Source of the DNA: Chitinophaga pinensis
Lineage (GTDB): Bacteria > Bacteroidota > Bacteroidia > Chitinophagales > Chitinophagaceae
Length of the DNA: 37,428 nt
NCBI GenBank assembly: GCA_945876095.1
Contig: CAMCMP010000029.1
Coordinates: 1-37,428, forward strand
Direction of reading: 5' to 3'
Each line of letters begins with the position of its first letter. The first letter of the stretch is position 1. Both the position numbers and the translations under genes were made by a program. Positions 33,242 to 37,428 of this stretch are shown one piece after another. The notes beneath the pieces are model-generated. The model was not told the DNA's origin. It did no database searches and was given only the letters and a program-made list of their open reading frames with translations.

Positions 33242-33961
33242 TTAGAGTCCGCTAATACAAAGTCCAATCTGGTAAGGTCTAAAAGAGGCTCCTGCATAGT
33301 CTTTAAGTAGGGATGTAATTGAATAAGTTCCAAAGACAGAGAAGTTGCCTAATCCAACTCTTGCAGTAGCTGCTAGTCGGGTACTATTAAAAAATGAAGT
33401 TTTACTTTCCTTTTCAGTATAAGAGTTTAAAGTGCCATTCGTTTTGCTTAAGAGCGTTTTTCCTTTCGTATGCGCATTGACCATCGTACCTATTTTAACA
33501 CCTAGTGCAAATTTCCAGCTTCTTTTTTCATTCACTGGATCAGCGGTATAGCGAATTTCTATTGGTGCTTCAACAAAAGTGGTGGCTAATTTGTATTTTT
33601 TAAAATGGTTAGCAGAGTCAAGATTGGTAAAGGGTAAAAGGGTAGCCGATGATCTTAAGGCTACATCGGTGTTCTTAAAAAATATACTACTATGGCTAAT
33701 TCCTACTCCAAAAGCCAAACTTAAACGTGCATCGCTTTTGAAAGGCTTATTGAGCATGAAGGCAATGTTAAGTCCGCGCGAAAAACCACCCATACGATTG
33801 TTAATACTATCTGGTGCACCAGACCATCCATCCTTACTGATAGATATCATAAAATGATCACCGGCACCAGAGACGGCTACTTTACTCCAGTCTTTTTTTG
33901 TTTGGCCAAAGGCAGCACTTATTAAAGTAGCTGCTATTATTAGTAACAATGTTTGTTTCAT
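33242..33961 (-). CDS. outer-membrane beta-barrel protein, unknown function
   Basis: The protein has 239 residues with a clear signal peptide (1-20, ending AAFGQ). The mature part shows alternating hydrophobic/polar strands typical of a small 8-10-strand outer-membrane barrel, such as RLSLAFGVGISHSSIFF, KFALGVKIGTMV and FSVFGTYSITSLL, and ends in YQIGLCISGL. It resembles the general porT/OMP_b-brl class in Bacteroidota, but I cannot place it in a named family. A terminator follows it. It is transcribed divergently from the tRNA gene. Confidence 0.75.
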   Translation of the reverse strand: MKQTLLLIIAATLISAAFGQTKKDWSKVAVSGAGDHFMISISKDGWSGAPDSINNRMGGFSRGLNIAFMLNKPFKSDARLSLAFGVGISHSSIFFKNTDVALRSSATLLPFTNLDSANHFKKYKLATTFVEAPIEIRYTADPVNEKRSWKFALGVKIGTMVNAHTKGKTLLSKTNGTLNSYTEKESKTSFFNSTRLAATARVGLGNFSVFGTYSITSLLKDYAGASFRPYQIGLCISGL

Positions 33962-34029
33962 AAATAAACTTGAAGCTGCAAAATAACGTCAAATAAATTT
34001 AATGAAGCGTTAAATTGATCGTCTTTGAG

Positions 34030-34037
34030 TATATTTG
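34030..34037 (+). promoter_or_regulatory. probable -7 promoter box of the tRNA gene (TATATTTG)
   Basis: A perfect TAnnTTTG box 30 bases before the first base of the tRNA, a usual distance for a short 5' leader. No -33 TTTG at the usual spacing. Confidence 0.5.
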
Positions 34038-34067
34038 CATCCTTAATCTTCAAAATAATTGAAGAAA

Positions 34068-34141
34068 GGGCCTATAGCTCAGTTGGTTAGAGCACCTGAC
34101 TCATAATCAGGTGGTCCCTGGTTCGAGCCCAGGTGGGCCCA
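34068..34141 (+). tRNA. tRNA with anticodon CAT, probably tRNA-Ile2 (lysidine type)
   Basis: The sequence folds into a full cloverleaf of 74 bases: acceptor GGGCCTA with TGGGCCC, D arm, anticodon stem CCTGA/TCAGG with loop CTCATAA (anticodon 34102-34104), T arm with GGTTCGAGCC, and discriminator A at 34141; CCA is not encoded. CAT reads as Met unless C34 is changed to lysidine. The acceptor stem has C4:G69 and C5:G68, which are pairs TilS uses to pick tRNA-Ile2 in E. coli, whereas E. coli elongator tRNA-Met has T4:A69 and A5:T68. I therefore favour Ile2. A terminator follows. Confidence 0.93.
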
Positions 34142-34151
34142 CTTGAATATC

Positions 34152-34190
34152 AACCACTTATGATTCGTTTCATAGGTGGTTTTTTCTTTT
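34152..34190 (+). terminator. terminator of the tRNA gene
   Basis: AACCACTTATGA and TCATAGGTGGTT form a 12-bp stem with one G-T pair around TTCGTT, followed by TTTT C TTTT. It starts 11 bases after the tRNA. Confidence 0.85.
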
Positions 34191-34458
34191 GGGCCAAGTT
34201 TGGGCCAGGTTTTGAGTTTTTAGACGGAAAAGAGGGGTGAATGGGGGTGAAGGGGTGGAATTATCGGAACCTGATTAAATGTTACAGCCTACTAATATTT
34301 TAGGAAGGATCAGCATTAAAATAAATAAAAAACCATCCTCAGATTTGAGGATGGTTTTGAATGAAATTTTATTTTAGATAATTATAACTGGGTGTCTTTT
34401 ATACCCTATAAAATTTGTCCGCTTCGTTAACTTTTTAAATAGTTAAATGGTTGAATAG
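34191..34458. other. intergenic region between tRNA terminator and lipoprotein gene
   Basis: It holds two TTTGGGCCA-like words in tandem (34190-34207), a G-rich stretch with three GGGGTGA-type words (34234-34258), and the terminator at 34329-34358. No coding frame or integrase remnant could be supported. Confidence 0.5.
34329..34358 (-). terminator. terminator of the DUF1566-like lipoprotein gene
   Basis: AAAACCATCCTCA and TGAGGATGGTTTT form a perfect 13-bp stem with a GATT loop. On the minus strand it is followed by TTTTTTATTTAT. It is 100 bases after the stop at 34459. Confidence 0.85.
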
Positions 34459-35391
34459 TTAAAAAGCCCTAATGGCGCGAACAAAGCCTAAGGCGTTCTT
34501 AAGGCTGGTGGCCTGAGCGCCATTGGCGAAATTCTGGTACCACGCGTGGAATTTGTAAGAATTGGTAGCATCAAATTCTGAAGAACTCCAATAGCCACCA
34601 GTCGCAAAATTGCCAATGGCTATTCTACCTATGTACAATTTATTTAATTCATTTTTGTTTGGTAAGTACCAATCAGAATAATTTCCTCCTCGATGTGCCT
34701 TGGCAATTGCTGCCGCAGTAGTAGTTGGACTAGGATTATATTTAATAATACTATCTGTATTTGATATTCCTTGCAATAAATTAACCCCTAAGGCATTGCA
34801 AACAACAGTATTATTTGTACTAGCGCTAGACCATGGGCTACCCTGTCCTATATCTGAAATTGAAGCAATTAAACCATGCTGTACATTTGCATTATAAGTG
34901 GTATCTCCAGGCTGCATTAAATAAGCAACTTTGCCTCCTCCATAAGTATCTCCAATTGCTAGTAATTTTTTTGTAGTAAACTTATAATCCCATCTTAATG
35001 AATCACTCGACAATCCGAATCCGCTTGAATTCTTTGCATAGGATGCGATTGAATACCAAGTTCCTGCTGTCAAGCCAGTGATTTTTGCACGGAAGCCACC
35101 ACCTCCTCTTAAAGTACCAATGCTAATCTGAGAAGTAGTATTAATAGATGTAATGAGACGTGTAGTGTCTGTAGCATAATAAAAACCAGCATCTAGGATT
35201 GGCGCATAACCAGTATCAGAAATATACCCGCCAATAACTACTGAAGTTTCTGTTACAGAATCTACAAAACTTATTACAACTTTTGGTTTCACTGGAGTAG
35301 GGGCTGGTGACCCATCTTTATTACAACTATATAAAAAAAGAATTGCTATTAGCAGTTTGAAAATGTTCTGAAATTTAAACGGTCTGGACAT
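34459..35391 (-). CDS. lipoprotein with C-terminal DUF1566/Lcl-like domain
   Basis: From ATG at 35391 the protein has 310 residues; the frame extends to a TTG at 35421 that lies in a palindrome and is less likely. A lipoprotein signal ends in the lipobox LYSC (lipidated Cys near residue 22). A fibronectin-III-like segment (about 35-140: VDSVTETSVVIGGYI, AKITGLTAGTWYSIASYAKNS) is followed by a DUF1566-like domain (about 145-310) marked by YSDWYLPNKNELNKLY, GGYWSSSEFD and FVRAIRAF. Such domains sit on surface or periplasmic lipoproteins of Bacteroidota, with unknown ligand. It is downstream of the LytS/LytTR pair on the same strand (124 bases from the regulator stop) and may be under its control. 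Confidence 0.85.
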   Translation of the reverse strand: MSRPFKFQNIFKLLIAILFLYSCNKDGSPAPTPVKPKVVISFVDSVTETSVVIGGYISDTGYAPILDAGFYYATDTTRLITSINTTSQISIGTLRGGGGFRAKITGLTAGTWYSIASYAKNSSGFGLSSDSLRWDYKFTTKKLLAIGDTYGGGKVAYLMQPGDTTYNANVQHGLIASISDIGQGSPWSSASTNNTVVCNALGVNLLQGISNTDSIIKYNPSPTTTAAAIAKAHRGGNYSDWYLPNKNELNKLYIGRIAIGNFATGGYWSSSEFDATNSYKFHAWYQNFANGAQATSLKNALGFVRAIRAF

Positions 35392-35392
35392 G

Positions 35393-35422
35393 GTTGGATT
35401 ATTAATAAATGAATAATCCAAC
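35393..35422. promoter_or_regulatory. perfect palindrome just before the lipoprotein start codon
   Basis: GTTGGATTATT and AATAATCCAAC (11 bp each, loop AATAAATG) end one base from the ATG at 35391. It could be an operator or an RNA hairpin hiding the ribosome site. There is no T run, so it is not a normal terminator. Confidence 0.6.
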
Positions 35423-35514
35423 GAAGTGAAGCAATATAATTAAGGGCATTGATCAATTGAGGGCGAAGCAGCCAAAAAAGGGGCTGAACAGGCAATTTTT
35501 TTGAAGATTGGCTA

Positions 35515-36255
35515 TTATTTTTTATTGGAAACCCATTTTATAAAATGCGCCGCCTTTTCTTTACTGATGTAAATTTCGTTTCTATAAGGGATGTTTAATT
35601 TTACATGTAGCCGCCTATTACTTATCCTTTTGATATTGCCAATGGCAGTACGATTGATTAAAAATTGTCGATTGGCTCTGAAAAAAATATTGGGTTGCAA
35701 TGACTCTAAATATTGGATAGATTTATTAATATCTAATTTTTCTCCTTTGAAACTAATCAGATAAATTCCAGATTTTTCTAAACAAAATAATGCAATTTCA
35801 GATAAAAGAACAGGTAAAATATCCTCCTTAAGATGAACTAACATAGTTTGTTCAATATTGATATTATTATTTTTTACAAAATTAACCGCCATTTCTTTTT
35901 GAAGCTGCAACTCAAATTTTACCAATGATTGTTCTAACTCTTCTAATCCAAATGGCTTTGTTAAATAACCAATTGCATTTGATTGCAAAGCCTCTTTTGC
36001 ATAATTATTGAAAGCGGTGATATAAATAATGGGGGATTTAATTTCAACTTGTGAAAATATGTTAAAACTTGGTCCATCAATTAATTCTATATCACAAAAT
36101 ATCAAATCTGTTGTTTTGTTGGTTTGAAAATACAATACTGCAGATGATATAGAATTTAAGACAGTTTTGACTTTAAAATGGGGCCTTACTTTTTGAATAC
36201 AACGAATTAAATTTTTGGCAGCTAATTGCTCATCTTCAATAATAACAATATTCAT
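35515..36255 (-). CDS. LytTR-family response regulator
   Basis: The 246-residue protein has a receiver domain (about 1-120) with acidic E7/D8, phospho-acceptor D55 in FCDIEL, T80 and K100 (YLTKPFG), all at the usual places. A LytTR DNA-binding domain follows (about 140-246), with FFRANRQFLINRTAIGNI, the segment typical of this class. It is expected to bind direct repeats upstream of target promoters after phosphorylation by the LytS-type kinase encoded 56 bases upstream. The lipoprotein gene on the same strand is the nearest candidate target. Confidence 0.93.
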   Translation of the reverse strand: MNIVIIEDEQLAAKNLIRCIQKVRPHFKVKTVLNSISSAVLYFQTNKTTDLIFCDIELIDGPSFNIFSQVEIKSPIIYITAFNNYAKEALQSNAIGYLTKPFGLEELEQSLVKFELQLQKEMAVNFVKNNNINIEQTMLVHLKEDILPVLLSEIALFCLEKSGIYLISFKGEKLDINKSIQYLESLQPNIFFRANRQFLINRTAIGNIKRISNRRLHVKLNIPYRNEIYISKEKAAHFIKWVSNKK

Positions 36256-36311
36256 ATTAATTTAGTAATGGGTAATTGAAAGGTGAGCATAAAATAGCAG
36301 AAATTCTAGAT

Positions 36312-37346
36312 TTAATTTTGATTATCAACTGTTTTAATTTTAACCATAAAAAAATCAAGTTCATCAAATATTTCAATGTAATTGCCGGTTAAAAATTTAC
36401 ATCGATTATTTAAATTTTCAAGTCCACTATTATTCGAAGATATCGCCTGCTTAAGCTTTTTATCGTTTTTTACAAATAAATAATCATCTTCCATATAAAT
36501 TGAAATAGCAAGCGGTTCCATTTCACTAATGATATTATGCTTAAAAACATTTTCTAATAAAGTAATGATGGTAAAAAAGGGAATTTTTTTACCCATTTGA
36601 TTCATTGGGATATCAATGTTGATATTGAATCCTTTCGGAAACCTAACCTGTTGAATCTGTAAAAAGTCATTGGTTAATGCTAGCTCTTCTTTGATTGATA
36701 AAAAATTACCCTCAATTTGGTGTATATTTCTAAGCAAAGTAGCTAAATTCAAAATCGTTTTTTGAGCACTTAGGGGATCAGAAACAACCTGTTCATTAAT
36801 CGAATTCAATGTATTAAATAAAAAATGGTGGTTGACCTGACCCTTTTCCAAAAGATATTTGGCTTCCAATTGCAGATAGGTTAAATCTTTTATTTCAGTA
36901 TATAATTTTAGTTGGATGAACTTTTTTAGTATCAATTCAAAAAAATGAAAGACCATTAAGTTGATAATTATCACATTTATTATTCTTAGAATAATTTGAT
37001 TGTTGCCATAATTGTACTGCGTATAAAAATGAGGGTTAAAGGCAAATGGCAAAATCATGTTTAGACAAAATGGGATGGTAGCTCTTCTCCATGTTTCAGC
37101 CCATTTTTTATTGATTCTACGAAATAGTTGATAATGCAGCAACCATAAAGTATTGATTAAAATAAAAAAGGCTAAGAATATTTTTAAACAAGCAATGGTT
37201 AAGGCAGTATTTTCTTTTTTAAACGACCAAAAGTCTGGAAAGGAGAAAGCGAAAAAAGGGATTACAGCCACAATCGCATAGCAAAATGCTGTAATAATAG
37301 AGGAGGCGGCTACTTGATTTCTAAATTGTTTGGAAAGCATTACCAT
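36312..37346 (-). CDS. LytS-type sensor histidine kinase
   Basis: The protein has 344 residues. Four membrane segments are predicted (about 12-35, 48-71, 90-105, 117-140) with no large periplasmic sensor. The His_kinase box VNHHFLFNTLNSI places the phospho-His at H174. The ATP-binding part has the N box LLENVFKHN (about 262-270) and the G box SGLENLNNR. The first position of the usual NPHFLFN motif is H instead of P, a mild change. The ATG at 37346 was taken; Met3 is equally possible. It is 56 bases upstream of the LytTR regulator on the same strand and forms a two-component pair with it. Confidence 0.92.
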   Translation of the reverse strand: MVMLSKQFRNQVAASSIITAFCYAIVAVIPFFAFSFPDFWSFKKENTALTIACLKIFLAFFILINTLWLLHYQLFRRINKKWAETWRRATIPFCLNMILPFAFNPHFYTQYNYGNNQIILRIINVIIINLMVFHFFELILKKFIQLKLYTEIKDLTYLQLEAKYLLEKGQVNHHFLFNTLNSINEQVVSDPLSAQKTILNLATLLRNIHQIEGNFLSIKEELALTNDFLQIQQVRFPKGFNINIDIPMNQMGKKIPFFTIITLLENVFKHNIISEMEPLAISIYMEDDYLFVKNDKKLKQAISSNNSGLENLNNRCKFLTGNYIEIFDELDFFMVKIKTVDNQN

Positions 37347-37428
37347 AATAAAGGCTGAATTGAATTATATATAATTTCAAATCGTGTTAATTTAGTCAAT
37401 ATAATACAAACCGATTAACTCCCGGCCA

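Noticed and set aside
34186..34210. Tandem TTTGGGCCA-like words beside the tRNA, as a possible integrase attachment remnant
   Set aside because: Only about 7-9 bases resemble the tRNA 3' end and no integrase or duplicated longer tRNA end is present.
34234..34258. G-rich stretch with three GGGG runs, possible G-quadruplex
   Set aside because: Only three runs of four G are present with a GG after them; the fourth run needed is missing.

Overview
The window looks like a chromosomal segment of a member of the Bacteroidota, most likely a Chitinophagaceae-like or related sphingobacterial lineage. The grounds are AT-rich DNA, promoter -7 boxes of the TAnnTTTG type, a type IX secretion (T9SS) type B sorting domain next to a PorP/SprF partner, an Oar-like TonB-dependent receptor, a short-form adenylate kinase, and a LytS/LytTR two-component pair. 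The exact genus cannot be settled from the sequence alone. No phage, CRISPR array or recognisable transposase gene is present.

Layout. 1-5514 (minus strand) is a tight inorganic-carbon operon: beta-carbonic anhydrase, SulP-type anion transporter, DabA and the start of DabB, which runs off the left edge. 5736-6687 (minus) holds adenylate kinase overlapping a small membrane protein. 6908-10694 (plus) holds a lipoprotein MsrB and a large secreted Asp-box (BNR) propeller protein. 10741-11150 (minus) holds two very small genes, one a 42-residue lipoprotein. 11205-13724 (plus) is a probable three-gene run: MurG-like glycosyltransferase, EamA permease and GNAT acetyltransferase. 13900-20084 (plus) is a 1721-residue T9SS lectin/Ig-repeat protein followed at 8 bases by its PorP/SprF partner. 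20455-20907 is an HxlR regulator.

21218-26550 (plus) is a sugar-oxidation module: a ThuA / PVC-type dehydrogenase-like propeller / HEAT / azurin fusion, a D-tagatose 3-epimerase-like isomerase, and a Gfo/Idh/MocA oxidoreductase whose usual EKP motif is altered. The oxidoreductase gene is framed by two inverted copies of a palindromic, modular repeat (25060-25346 and 26624-27078). A TonB-dependent receptor (27225-30533) converges on this module. 30689-33961 (minus) holds a SixA-like phosphatase, an amidophosphoribosyltransferase homologue without the C-terminal Fe-S cysteine pair, and an outer-membrane barrel protein. 34068-34141 is a tRNA with anticodon CAT whose acceptor stem fits tRNA-Ile2. 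The right end (minus) is a LytS-type kinase, a LytTR regulator and a DUF1566-like lipoprotein whose start codon is preceded by a perfect 11-bp palindrome.

The parts that deserve most attention are the repeat-framed oxidoreductase, the ThuA-dehydrogenase-azurin fusion, and the operon that joins two inorganic-carbon transporters with a carbonic anhydrase.
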